Below are positions 16,076-23,581 of a stretch of 31,795 nucleotides of DNA, one piece after another. The notes under the pieces are model-generated. The model made no database searches. It worked only from the letters and a program-made list of their open reading frames with translations, and was not told where the DNA came from. Location: positions 1 through 31,795 of the forward strand of contig DHIR01000148.1 of NCBI GenBank assembly GCA_002403905.1, in the 5' to 3' direction. The translations under genes and the position numbers were made by a program. Positions within the stretch are counted from its first letter, which is position 1; every line of letters begins with the position of its first letter. Origin of the DNA: Mucilaginibacter sp. UBA4741 (lineage in GTDB: Bacteria > Bacteroidota > Bacteroidia > Sphingobacteriales > Sphingobacteriaceae).

Positions 16076-16441
16076 ATGCAACAGTACGAAATCGTGATCG
16101 TTCTAACCCCGTTGCTATCAGAGGAAACTGCTAAAGAGGCAATAGCCAAATACAGCAAGACCTTAACTGATGGCGGAGCCGAAATTGTCCAGGAGGATAA
16201 TTGGGGTTTGAGAAAATTAGCGTACCCTATTCAAAAGAAAACTACAGGGTACTATCACTTAACTGAATTTAAGGCTCCAGGTGATTTAATTAACAAATTG
16301 GAAGTCGAGTTAAGACGCGATGAGCGTGTTTTGCGTTTCCTTACAATAGCTTTGGACAAACATGCCGTAGCTTACAATGACAAAAAACGCACAGGTGCCT
16401 TTAACAAGAAACCCGTAGCTAAAGTGGAGGAAGCAAACTAA
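16076..16441 (+). CDS. rpsF: 30S ribosomal protein S6
   Basis: This encodes 121 residues. It opens with [12 protein letters not shown] and contains the S6 core [20 protein letters not shown] and [12 protein letters not shown]. The C-terminal tail is Lys/Ala/Glu rich, as usual in the phylum. S6 sits on the 30S platform next to S18. It is the first gene of the rpsF-rpsR-rplI operon, and its stop overlaps the next start by one base (TAATG). Confidence 0.97.
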   Translation: MQQYEIVIVLTPLLSEETAKEAIAKYSKTLTDGGAEIVQEDNWGLRKLAYPIQKKTTGYYHLTEFKAPGDLINKLEVELRRDERVLRFLTIALDKHAVAYNDKKRTGAFNKKPVAKVEEAN

Positions 16442-16704
16442 TGGCAAACGACCAAATTAAATACGTAACGGCCCCTAAAGTAGAGGACAATCGTAAAAAA
16501 TACTGCCGTTTTAAAAAGAATGGTATTAAGTATATTGATTACAAAGACGCTAACTTTTTATTAAAGTTTATTAATGATCAGGGTAAAGTATTACCTCGCC
16601 GTTTAACCGGTACGTCATTAAAATTTCAGCGTAAAGTGGCTCAAGCTGTTAAACGTGCGCGCCACATTGGTTTATTACCTTATGTTACAGACTCATTAAA
16701 ATAA
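16441..16704 (+). CDS. rpsR: 30S ribosomal protein S18
   Basis: This encodes 87 residues. The core [17 protein letters not shown] and [14 protein letters not shown] are present, ending in RHIGLLPYV. The single cysteine shows the non-zinc form. It binds with S6 on the 30S platform. Its ATG shares the A of the rpsF TAA, indicating translational coupling. Confidence 0.97.
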   Translation: MANDQIKYVTAPKVEDNRKKYCRFKKNGIKYIDYKDANFLLKFINDQGKVLPRRLTGTSLKFQRKVAQAVKRARHIGLLPYVTDSLK

Positions 16705-16706
16705 TC

Positions 16707-16712
16707 AGGAGG
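16707..16712 (+). promoter_or_regulatory. Shine-Dalgarno sequence of rplI
   Basis: AGGAGG lies 9 bases upstream of the rplI ATG. This is worth noting because strong Shine-Dalgarno sites are rare in Bacteroidota and no other gene in this window has one this clear. Confidence 0.75.
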
Positions 16713-16721
16713 TAAAAGACA

Positions 16722-17165
16722 ATGGAAGTTATTTTAAAACAAGACATAAAAAACCTGGGCGATAAAGACGATGTAGTAACCGTTAAACCAGGATATGGCC
16801 GTAATTTTTTATTTCCTAAAGGATACGCCATATTAGCTACTGTATCTGCACGCAAAGTTTTGGCCGAAAACCTAAAACAAGCTGCATTTAAACAAGAAAA
16901 AATACGCAAGGATGCTGATGCTATTGCAACCCGTTTAGAAGGTGTTAAACTTACTATCGGTGCAAAAGCTGGCGAAACCGGAAAAATATTTGGTGCTATC
17001 AACACAATACAAGTTGCTGATGCATTGAAGAAAGAAGGTTTTGAAGTTGACCGTCGCCGTATTACTTTTGACCAGGAGCCAAAATTTGTTGGTGATTACA
17101 CCGCAATTGTTAACCTGCATAAAGAAGTTAAGGTACAAGTACCTTTCTCTGTAGTAGCCGAATAA
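16722..17165 (+). CDS. rplI: 50S ribosomal protein L9
   Basis: This encodes 147 residues. The N-terminal RNA-binding domain has MEVILKQDIKNLGDKDDVV and the G-Y-G-R-N-F-L-F-P motif. A connecting helix (about residues 42-75) is rich in K/E/A, and the C-terminal domain follows (about 80-147). L9 binds 23S rRNA at the base of the L1 stalk. It follows rpsR by 17 bases, is preceded by a clear Shine-Dalgarno sequence, and its transcript ends at the hairpin at 17216-17246. Confidence 0.97.
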   Translation: MEVILKQDIKNLGDKDDVVTVKPGYGRNFLFPKGYAILATVSARKVLAENLKQAAFKQEKIRKDADAIATRLEGVKLTIGAKAGETGKIFGAINTIQVADALKKEGFEVDRRRITFDQEPKFVGDYTAIVNLHKEVKVQVPFSVVAE

Positions 17166-17196
17166 TTTCGGATTTCGGAATTTCGATTTCGGAATT
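17166..17196. repeat. 31-base TTTCGG dispersed repeat, copy 1
   Basis: The unit is built of TTTCGGA and TTTCGGAATTTCGA words. It matches the copy at 20167-20197 at 30 of 31 positions by eye. A diverged inverted copy lies at 17549-17580. It begins right at the rplI stop codon. Confidence 0.85.
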
Positions 17197-17212
17197 GAAA
17201 TTTTAAATATTA

Positions 17213-17246
17213 AAGGGTGTTGAGCATTGCTTGACACCTTTTTTTT
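17213..17246 (+). terminator. Terminator of the rpsF-rpsR-rplI operon
   Basis: GGTGT with following bases pairs with GACACC (stem about 9 bp including two G-T pairs), followed by a run of eight T. It lies about 50 bases past the rplI stop. Confidence 0.8.
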
Positions 17247-17548
17247 GTTTTACTATGTGCTGTCACCAGTAAACCGCTACAATTTTTGTATATTGTATAG
17301 TTTCAAAAATCTCCAACCATCCATTTCAACAAAACAATAACAAATTGTTGATTTGATGAAAATGCGCCCTTAAGTTCTTTGATTTTAATTAAGTGATTGA
17401 TTGTTAGGATTTTAATTTAAAAACATACTACCAGTATAACAGAAAATACCTGATAAATAGCATAAATTACTACCGGTAAAACCCGTAATACCCGAAAATT
17501 GGCTGTTTTTACTACCGGCTAAAGCTCTGACACGGGTGTGATAAATAA
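17247..17548. other. Intergenic spacer with TACTACCGG-type words, no gene
   Basis: This stretch of 300 bases is A/T-rich and holds no coding frame. It contains three similar words (ACTACCAGTA, TTACTACCGGTAA, TTACTACCGGCTAA) within about 100 bases (17426-17524), and is bracketed by inverted copies of the TTTCGG repeat. I see no RNA gene. A promoter for mtgA probably lies at its right end. Confidence 0.5.
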
Positions 17549-17580
17549 ATTCCGAAATCCAAATTCCGACATCCGAAATA
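17549..17580. repeat. TTTCGG dispersed repeat, diverged inverted copy
   Basis: Words ATTCCGAAATCC, AATTCCGACATCC and GAAAT form the reverse-complement form of the element at 17166-17196 with several differences. It lies 20 bases before the mtgA ATG. Confidence 0.75.
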
Positions 17581-17599
17581 AAAACAATATTTTAGTTGC

Positions 17600-18289
17600 A
17601 TGAAAGGTATTGGTAAACTTATCTGGCGTTTTGTTAAATTGTTTCTGATATTATTTATCGGGATTACGGTGTTTTGGGTGATATTTTACCGCTTTGTAAA
17701 CCCGCCTGTAACATGGCTGATGCTTACCCGTGGGTTTGAGCGCAAAGCTGCAGGCAAGGATTGGAAAATAGATAAGCAATGGCGCGACTTTGATGACATT
17801 GCCGACCCCATGAAACGCGCCGCCGTAGCCGCCGAAGATCAAAGCTTTTTAGAGAATCATGGCTTCGATTTTAACGCTATCGAAAAAGCGATTCAAAAAA
17901 ATTCAAAAAGCAATAAGCTAATTGGTGGCAGTACCATATCACAGCAAACAGCTAAAAACGTTTTCTTGTGGCCAGGCCGGTCATGGGTGCGTAAAGGATT
18001 TGAGGCGTATTTTACGTTGTTGATTGAAGTATTCTGGAGCAAACGCCGCATCATGGAGGTGTACCTTAATGTAATTGAAATGGGCGATGGCATATATGGC
18101 GTTAATGCCGCCGCGCAAGCCTATTTTCATAAAGATGCGTTCGACTTAAACCGGGCACAGGCTGCTGCCATAGCATCAATTTTCCCAAGTCCGCTTAAAT
18201 GGTCGGCTCCCGATCCGACAGATTATGTGCGGCACCGGCAGTATTTGATAATGAAGAATATGCGCAGGTTGGGGCCGATGGATTTTTAA
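17600..18289 (+). CDS. mtgA: Monofunctional biosynthetic peptidoglycan transglycosylase
   Basis: This encodes 229 residues, typical for MtgA. An N-terminal membrane anchor (about residues 11-31) is followed by the GT51 domain. The catalytic Glu is E79 in AAEDQSFLENHGFD. The GGSTISQQTAKN motif and the W-x-R-K-x-x-E-A-Y-x-T-x-L-I-E segment follow, and the second acidic motif RIMEVYLNVIEMG-x-G-I-Y-G is intact. It polymerises lipid II into glycan strands at the outer face of the inner membrane and has no transpeptidase domain. It stands alone, converging with the gene ending at 18382. Confidence 0.95.
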   Translation: MKGIGKLIWRFVKLFLILFIGITVFWVIFYRFVNPPVTWLMLTRGFERKAAGKDWKIDKQWRDFDDIADPMKRAAVAAEDQSFLENHGFDFNAIEKAIQKNSKSNKLIGGSTISQQTAKNVFLWPGRSWVRKGFEAYFTLLIEVFWSKRRIMEVYLNVIEMGDGIYGVNAAAQAYFHKDAFDLNRAQAAAIASIFPSPLKWSAPDPTDYVRHRQYLIMKNMRRLGPMDF

Positions 18290-18304
18290 GTTGCCAATTT
18301 AAAT

Positions 18305-18380
18305 TGGTTGTCATCAGGTCATTATTCATTAAGTCATTGGAATAGCGGCAATGATATAATGACCAAATGACTAAATGATA
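18305..18380. repeat. Imperfect inverted repeat of AATGAC/GTCATT words
   Basis: The left side has GTCATCAGGTCATTATTCATT and AAGTCATTGG words; the right side has AATGATATAATGACC and AAATGACTAAATGAT. The two sides can fold onto each other. It occupies the whole spacer between the convergent mtgA and the gene ending at 18382, so it may act as a transcription end. It resembles the other low-complexity repeat families of this window. Confidence 0.6.
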
Positions 18381-18381
18381 T

Positions 18382-18861
18382 TTAAACCAAATCCCTAAAT
18401 AACTGTATGTGCCAGCTATCTTTAAATGGTACTTCCCATTTGGTTTGCAGCTCGGTTAGGTTTTGTACCAGGTTGTTGTAAACAATGGTGTTGGTGTTGA
18501 TGCTGCCTTGTTTAAGCAAGTCCTCAAATCCGTGGCGGGGTAGGGATAACACCTCATCAGCGTCTTTGTAAGCCAGGTTAAAACGATCAAATAGGTTGAT
18601 GTTAAACTCGCGCTCCAAATTCTGCATAAAACGTACCGATTTATCAATAGAGCATCCGCTGGCACCTGCTTGTGTTTCGTCAACTATCAGTATTAAAAAG
18701 CGGTTATAGCGTATCTCGGCCTTGGCTTTAAGTTGATTGTTGTGGGCGGTCCACTCGGCAGTAAAGCTGTTTAGGTGTTGTTGTATTTGCTGTACCACCT
18801 CATCAGTTAGTTTTTTATCCGACTGATATACCCATACTCTTGAATTTTGAGAAAATTGCAT
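18382..18861 (-). CDS. Conserved hypothetical protein (often mislabelled ABC transporter ATPase)
   Basis: This encodes 159 residues from the ATG at 18861; a TTG five codons upstream is less likely. It is soluble, with no signal. The start QNSRVWVYQSDKKL and the middle RYNRFLILIVDET-x-A-G-A-S-G-C-S-I-D-K-S are conserved features I associate with a Bacteroidota-specific family often labelled ABC transporter ATPase. There is no Walker A, Walker B or signature motif, so that label is unsupported. The neighbours give no clue: it converges with mtgA and diverges from a membrane-anchored hypothetical. Confidence 0.75.
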   Translation of the reverse strand: MQFSQNSRVWVYQSDKKLTDEVVQQIQQHLNSFTAEWTAHNNQLKAKAEIRYNRFLILIVDETQAGASGCSIDKSVRFMQNLEREFNINLFDRFNLAYKDADEVLSLPRHGFEDLLKQGSINTNTIVYNNLVQNLTELQTKWEVPFKDSWHIQLFRDLV

Positions 18862-18907
18862 GCACAAAGCTACCAAATTATTAACTTAGGGCCAGCGATT
18901 TGTTGTC

Positions 18908-19390
18908 ATGATAAAATCAGTTCTGTCAAAAAATAAAGAAATAGCGATTATCTTCTCTGTAATGCTTGCCTCCGCGGTTAGCTTATGCTTCGTCACCGGT
19001 ATGACCGACCTTGACTGGCTAAACTGGGGGAACAAATGCCTATCGCAATCTTTCGATCCATCAGCTGATGTTAAAATAAAGAAATGGGAACTTACCTTAA
19101 CTGACGATTCCTTTATCCGCCTGCGTAAGATCTACCAAAACGGTAAACAGGAGTATTTCTCGCTCCATCTGCAAAAGCTGGAAGACATGGATTACCTTGG
19201 CAACGTAAACGTAGGCACCCTGCAACTTAGAGCCAAAGCAGATGATATCATTGTACAAACTTATAATGATAAGAAAGGCAATGTTGACTCGATGGCTAAC
19301 GTGCTAACTATCCCCGTAAAAAATATGAAACCCGAGCGGCTAGATAGCCTGCGTGCAGCTTTGAATTATTTTAAGGCGAAAAATTTATAA
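18908..19390 (+). CDS. Hypothetical protein with N-terminal membrane anchor
   Basis: This encodes 160 residues. A basic N-terminus (residues 1-11) leads to a hydrophobic helix or uncleaved signal (about 12-31). The rest is a soluble domain with alternating strand-like segments: KKWELTLTDDSFIRLRKIYQNGKQEYFS, GTLQLRAKADDIIVQTYND and a helix at the end. No motif or family is recognised. It is probably anchored facing the periplasm. It overlaps the convergent Fe-S gene by 6 bases at the 3' ends. Confidence 0.65.
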   Translation: MIKSVLSKNKEIAIIFSVMLASAVSLCFVTGMTDLDWLNWGNKCLSQSFDPSADVKIKKWELTLTDDSFIRLRKIYQNGKQEYFSLHLQKLEDMDYLGNVNVGTLQLRAKADDIIVQTYNDKKGNVDSMANVLTIPVKNMKPERLDSLRAALNYFKAKNL

Positions 19391-20212
19391 CCCGTTTGCC
19401 CTAACGGTAATCTCTGCAATATCCAAAACAATAATTTCCTGCTCCTTGTCGTGGTTTTTAACACCATCACTTAACATGGTCATGCAGAACGGGCAGGCAG
19501 CGGCTACTACTTGGGCATTAATGGCTATAACCTCGTCAATACGCTCCATGTTGATGTCTTTATTGCCTTTCTCGGGCTCTTTAAACATTTGAGCGCCACC
19601 AGCCCCGCAGCATAAGCCATTGCTTTTGCAGCGTTTCATTTCAACTAGTTCGGTATCTAATATCTCTAAGGCTTTGCGCGGTGCTTCGTAAATGTTATTA
19701 CCACGACCTAAATAACAGGGGTCATGGTAAGTAATGCGTTTGCCTTTAAAACTCTCGCCGCCTTCGGCTTTTAGTTTACCATCGTCTATTAATTGTTGTA
19801 TCAGTTGTGAGTGATGGATCACTTCGTAATTACCACCCAAACCCGGGTATTCGTTCTTTATAGTATTAAAACAATGCGGACAGCCGGTTACTATTTTTTT
19901 AATATTATAGCCATTTAGCACCTCAATATTGGTCATGGCCTGCATCTGGAACAAAAACTCATTACCCGCGCGTTTAGCCGGGTCGCCGGTACAGCTTTCT
20001 TCTGTGCCCAATACGGCATAGCTAATGCCAACGTGTTGCAAGATCTTGCAAATGTCCCGGGTTGTTTTTTGCGCGCGCTCATCAAAACTACCGGCACAAC
20101 CAACCCAGAATAAGATCTCGGGTTCTTTACTTTCGGCAGCCATTTGGGCCATGGTGGGAATTCTTATTTCGGATTTCGGATTTTCGATTTCGGAATTATT
20201 TTGATTTTCCAT
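19385..20212 (-). CDS. Heterodisulfide reductase subunit B-like Fe-S protein (cysteine-rich CCG domains)
   Basis: This encodes 275 residues. Two cysteine-rich CCG domains are visible through GCPHCFN, HDPCYLGRGN, LCCGAGG and ACPFCMTML, as in HdrB, GlpC and LutA proteins; these bind Fe-S clusters used in electron transfer. Residues 6-20 (SEIENPKSEIRIP region) are encoded by the TTTCGG repeat, so the original start may be the ATG at 20152 (MAQMAAESKEPEILFWVGC). Both starts leave the core intact. The gene follows its membrane partner by 41 bases on the same strand. The pair probably passes electrons between a quinone pool and an unknown donor. Confidence 0.85.
   Translation of the reverse strand: MENQNNSEIENPKSEIRIPTMAQMAAESKEPEILFWVGCAGSFDERAQKTTRDICKILQHVGISYAVLGTEESCTGDPAKRAGNEFLFQMQAMTNIEVLNGYNIKKIVTGCPHCFNTIKNEYPGLGGNYEVIHHSQLIQQLIDDGKLKAEGGESFKGKRITYHDPCYLGRGNNIYEAPRKALEILDTELVEMKRCKSNGLCCGAGGAQMFKEPEKGNKDINMERIDEVIAINAQVVAAACPFCMTMLSDGVKNHDKEQEIIVLDIAEITVRANGL
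20167..20197. repeat. 31-base TTTCGG dispersed repeat, copy 2, within a reading frame
   Basis: This copy matches that at 17166-17196 except for one base. It is read in frame on the minus strand as part of the N-terminus of the HdrB-like protein, or lies in its leader if translation starts at 20152. Confidence 0.85.
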
Positions 20213-20253
20213 TTCTTATTTCATGATAACTGCCAACTCAAAACTGTCCACTG

Positions 20254-21555
20254 CTAACTTTCATACGCCCAATTAAACCTATCCGCATTACTATATTTCC
20301 AGGGTGCACCGTTGTTCTCTACATTGCCAAACATATTGTTAAGGCTTGGTGGTGCCTGCGATTCTTCCATCACAATGTAGCGGCGCATCTCGGTAATAAT
20401 CTCCAACGGGTTTATATTTACCGGGCATGCTTCTACGCAGGCATTGCAGGTTGTGCAGGCCCAAAGTTCTTCGCGGGTTATGTAATCGTCTAATAAGGCT
20501 TTACCGTCCTGGTGACCTTTGCCGTGTTTATCCAGGTTGTTGCCGACTTCGGTTATACGGTCGCGGGTGTCCATCATGATTTTGCGGGGCGATAATAGCT
20601 TACCCGTAATGTTAGCCGGGCAAACTGATGTACAGCGGCCACATTCGGTACAGGTATAAGCCTCCATCAGGTTTTTCCAGGTAAGGTCGGTAACATCTTT
20701 AGCGCCGAAACGGGCTACCTCTCCATTATTTTCAGGCACAAATGACGGATCAAGCATCGCCTTAACTTCGTTAGTTACTGAGGCCATATTGGTAAACTCG
20801 CCCTTAGGCTCTAAATTAGAATACCATGTATTTGGGAAAGCCAACAGGATATGAAAATGCTTGGAGTAGGGCAGATAATTTAAAAAAGCCAATATCCCTA
20901 TAATATGTAACCACCAGCATACACGTTCAGTAATTTCAAGCGTATCAGCATTTGCCGATAGGATAGGAGCTATTAAACTACTCACCGGAAAACTACCTGC
21001 TTTTATGTAATGGCCAAAGTGAAGGGCCTGTAGTTTATAGTCGGCGGCGTTCATGGTTAAAAAGGCGGCCATCAGGCATATTTCTATTAGTAGGATATAG
21101 TTAGCATCGCTTTTTGGCCATTGGGTCATTTCAGTGCCCCTGAAACGTTTTAGGCGGACGATGTTTCGGCGTGCAAGAAAAACTACGCAGGCCACCAATA
21201 CCAAAACTGCTAATATTTCAAATCCACCGATCAATAGTCCATATAAACTTCCCAAAGGTTTTGAAAATATACGATGCGAGCCAAATAGACCATCGATCAT
21301 TATCTCCAGCACTTCCAGGTTGATAATAATAAAACCTACGTATATAAAGAAGTGCATTATAGCGGCGACCGGGCGTTTGGTCATTTTGGTTTGGCCCAAA
21401 GCAACTTTTGCCATTACCAGCCAGCGCTCGGCCCGGCGGTCAGATCGGTTAACATCACGCCCAAATAAAATATTGCGCCGTATTTTACCCGCATTTTTGC
21501 TGAACAGGTAAATCGCTGTAATTAATATTAAGCCGAATATAATTTGTGCAATCAT
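20254..21555 (-). CDS. Membrane-bound (4Fe-4S) heterodisulfide reductase-related protein
   Basis: This encodes 433 residues. The N-terminal half has several membrane helices (about residues 1-20, 65-90, 100-128, 150-170 and 210-230), resembling the NarI/HdrE-type cytochrome b-like domain. Two 4Fe-4S motifs follow: CTECGRCTSVCP from C302 and CTTCNACVEACP from C367. Conserved histidines in the helices could bind haem, but I cannot assign them. It pairs with the HdrB-like gene 41 bases downstream. Together they resemble membrane Fe-S oxidoreductases that exchange electrons with the quinone pool. The physiological partner is not encoded here. Confidence 0.85.
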   Translation of the reverse strand: MIAQIIFGLILITAIYLFSKNAGKIRRNILFGRDVNRSDRRAERWLVMAKVALGQTKMTKRPVAAIMHFFIYVGFIIINLEVLEIMIDGLFGSHRIFSKPLGSLYGLLIGGFEILAVLVLVACVVFLARRNIVRLKRFRGTEMTQWPKSDANYILLIEICLMAAFLTMNAADYKLQALHFGHYIKAGSFPVSSLIAPILSANADTLEITERVCWWLHIIGILAFLNYLPYSKHFHILLAFPNTWYSNLEPKGEFTNMASVTNEVKAMLDPSFVPENNGEVARFGAKDVTDLTWKNLMEAYTCTECGRCTSVCPANITGKLLSPRKIMMDTRDRITEVGNNLDKHGKGHQDGKALLDDYITREELWACTTCNACVEACPVNINPLEIITEMRRYIVMEESQAPPSLNNMFGNVENNGAPWKYSNADRFNWAYES

Positions 21556-21739
21556 TATGCGTGCATAGTAATTTATTCAAAGATAGTTTTATCAGTTAAC
21601 TATCAAAATAAGACTAAGCATTTACGGGATTTAAAGTTTTTTTTCGATTATAAATATTTGATTTACTGGATAGTTAATTATAGACAGTAAATTAAGTGAT
21701 ATAATTTCAAAAAAAACTACCGATAAATAAAAAAAAGGC

Positions 21740-21747
21740 TACATTTG
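21740..21747 (+). promoter_or_regulatory. Putative -7 box of tRNA-Phe
   Basis: TACATTTG is identical to the -7 box of the rpsF operon and lies 17 bases before the tRNA 5' end. I did not find a good -33 box at the expected distance. Confidence 0.5.
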
Positions 21748-21763
21748 CAATCCTTAAACGGTC

Positions 21764-21836
21764 GGTATCATAGCTCAGTCGGTAGAGCAAAGGACTGAAA
21801 ATCCTTGTGTCGCTGGTTCGATCCCAGCTGATACCA
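21764..21836 (+). tRNA. tRNA-Phe, anticodon GAA
   Basis: This is a 73-base cloverleaf. The acceptor GGTATCA/TGATACC pairs perfectly. The D arm is GCTC-AGTCGGTA-GAGC, the anticodon arm AAGGA-CTGAAAA-TCCTT has GAA at 21797-21799, and the T arm is GCTGG-TTCGATC-CCAGC. CCA is not encoded (A then CAG). It is followed by a hairpin terminator and marks the left edge of the atypical region. Confidence 0.97.
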
Positions 21837-21850
21837 CAGTGTCGAAATTG

Positions 21851-21879
21851 CCTCTTAGTGTAAGCTAAGAGGTTTTTTT
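21851..21879 (+). terminator. Terminator of tRNA-Phe
   Basis: CCTCTTAG and CTAAGAGG pair around a 6-base loop, followed by seven T. It begins 15 bases beyond the tRNA 3' end. Confidence 0.9.
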
Positions 21880-22137
21880 ATGCCTATATAGTTGATTTAA
21901 ACGGCTTTAGCGCAGTTTGTTAATCTGTTAATTGTTATAGTAGTTTGTTATATGCTCCTAGTCCTTTCATTGCTCTACGTCATTCCAAGGGATGTTTTTA
22001 AGTGAATTTGGCGCATACTTGGCGCATATTGACGCTGTTTCTCTGTTATCAAAGATAATGTATTCGTCTCTCCCTCTTGTATCTTAATCCAAGAAATTAG
22101 AGAATCCTTACCTCGTAGAGGTAATAAAAGTATTAGA
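21880..22137. other. Non-coding or decayed DNA next to tRNA-Phe
   Basis: No intact gene is present. It contains an 11-base-period direct repeat TTGGCGCATA (22008-22017 and 22019-22028). Two short competing minus-strand open frames ending near 21967 could be the tail of a lost gene. Its position directly after a tRNA is what is expected of an integrated-element boundary, but no integrase is readable. Confidence 0.5.
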
Positions 22138-22401
22138 CTATGGTATGTTAATGTCTGTAACTAATGTCCACTGATAACTGCCTCCTGATGTAATCCACTT
22201 ATCTACCTTCCATTTTTTATCATGTTCCCAATGGTCAGAGTATATGCCGTTAACAGTTGGATATCCATAAGCTTTTCCATAAGGTAGCTGTTCGCAATCC
22301 ACTCTTTCCACGATTGCATAAAACTGCTCTGACCAATTGTTGCGCCTTATTGCAAAAGGTACCTTACGACCTATTGAATCCCATATTTGAAAGATGTTTG
22401 T
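22138..22401 (-). pseudogene. 5'-truncated reading frame, unknown family
   Basis: The minus strand is open for 87 sense codons (22401 to the TAG at 22138) but has no ATG; only internal GTG codons are available. The translation is protein-like: it contains IWDSIGRKVPFAIRRNNWSEQ, VDCEQLPYGKAYGYPT, DHWEHDKKWKVDKW and GSYQWTLV, rich in Trp/Tyr/Lys with a plausible domain end. I do not recognise the family. An in-frame stop at 22402-22404 cuts it at the 5' side. It looks like the C-terminal part of a gene truncated by deletion or insertion, beside the T9SS cassette. Confidence 0.5.
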
Positions 22402-22560
22402 CTACGACATAAATCTAAGATACATGTTAAATACGATAAGTACTTATCCAGTAAGAGTGAATTTATCCATTATAGAGATAAGTAAATCTCTAAGTTAACT
22501 TTTAAGACAAGGCCGCTCTCTTTGGTTTGATATTGCAATGAGACTGGCTATAAAATGCAA

Positions 22561-23577
22561 TTAATAGAAATCATAACAACGTCGGCCGGAAGTAGCGTTA
22601 CTTCTGTTACTTTGGTATTCACCACTTCCCGGGAAGGTCGTTTCGTAACTTAAGGCGCCTTCCGTAGTACCTGCAGTACTTGGATAACCTAACTTGGATG
22701 TCGTGGCATCGTGGCTTAGTCCAAACCGAGTTTTTCCGGCGCTGTCGCTAGTAAACAGGTCAAAAATGAGCGATACAACTACTGCATCATTTTGCCGACC
22801 ATCGCCGCGATACCATAATCCGACGTTTACGCTCTTGTATTTATATTGCATCCCGGCACTGAAAGAACTAATCCCTTCCTGTCGGTATAAAACCACTGAT
22901 GGGATTAGTAACGGGCTGTCTTCGAAATTTTCATTGAAGGAGTATAAAAAACTGGCATAGGCATTATATCTTGGTGCTAACAATGAAGTGACCCCGGTCA
23001 AGGTTTCATTAGGCCGATTTAGATGCTGGCCAGATACACCCATCATGAAATTCCCGATTACAGCATTAATGCCGGCACCAGCATCAAAAAACATTTTATT
23101 GCTGAACTGTGCGATAGATGCATTGGTTGCTTGGCCGGGTATGATCCCTTCCGCGCCGAGTTGGTCCAGGAAGACGAGCTTATCGGCATCGATCTTTCGG
23201 TTGGTCACTCCCGCCTGTAGCCCAAAGTACAGTGCACTGTTCTCAAAGGACACACTGTAGCTGTAGCTAGCGGAAAGATTTGTTTTGTTCAGGTAGGCAT
23301 CGCCTTCACTGGATTTGGTGACCATTAATCCTAACCCACCATTCAAGCGGTCAACTTTTAGATCAGCCGATAAAGTATAATAATTTAGCGGTCCTGGTAT
23401 GCTAGTCCACTGACTGCGATAGATCATATTTATGCGAAAGTCACCTTCAAACTGGCCTGTTAACGCAGGATTGAGGTAATTGGGCGCGTTGTAAAACTGG
23501 GAATAAATATGATCCTGCGCACGAACACTGCTAACAACTAACAAAGCACATATAAAGACAAGTATTTTATTTCGCAT
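22561..23577 (-). CDS. PorP/SprF family type IX secretion membrane protein
   Basis: This encodes 338 residues. The signal peptide ends near VRAQ (about residue 20). DHIYSQFYNAPNYLNPALTG is the hallmark opening of PorP/SprF proteins, and the beta-rich body has the usual GLQAGV and GMQYKYKSVNVGLWYRG segments. These outer membrane proteins are typically encoded next to a large type B T9SS substrate and are required for its secretion or surface attachment, as shown for SprF/SprB in Flavobacterium. It starts 4 bases after the stop of the giant gene, so the two form one operon. The last residues (GRRCYDFY) are unlike typical family ends, so a small C-terminal alteration is possible. Confidence 0.92.
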   Translation of the reverse strand: MRNKILVFICALLVVSSVRAQDHIYSQFYNAPNYLNPALTGQFEGDFRINMIYRSQWTSIPGPLNYYTLSADLKVDRLNGGLGLMVTKSSEGDAYLNKTNLSASYSYSVSFENSALYFGLQAGVTNRKIDADKLVFLDQLGAEGIIPGQATNASIAQFSNKMFFDAGAGINAVIGNFMMGVSGQHLNRPNETLTGVTSLLAPRYNAYASFLYSFNENFEDSPLLIPSVVLYRQEGISSFSAGMQYKYKSVNVGLWYRGDGRQNDAVVVSLIFDLFTSDSAGKTRFGLSHDATTSKLGYPSTAGTTEGALSYETTFPGSGEYQSNRSNATSGRRCYDFY

Positions 23578-23581
23578 TGCC

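Noticed and set aside
21967..22083. Minus-strand tail reading EYIIFDN...KYAPNSLKNIP, possible integrase end
   Set aside because: Only 38 codons, no motif, and another frame over the same bases is equally open, so coding cannot be supported.
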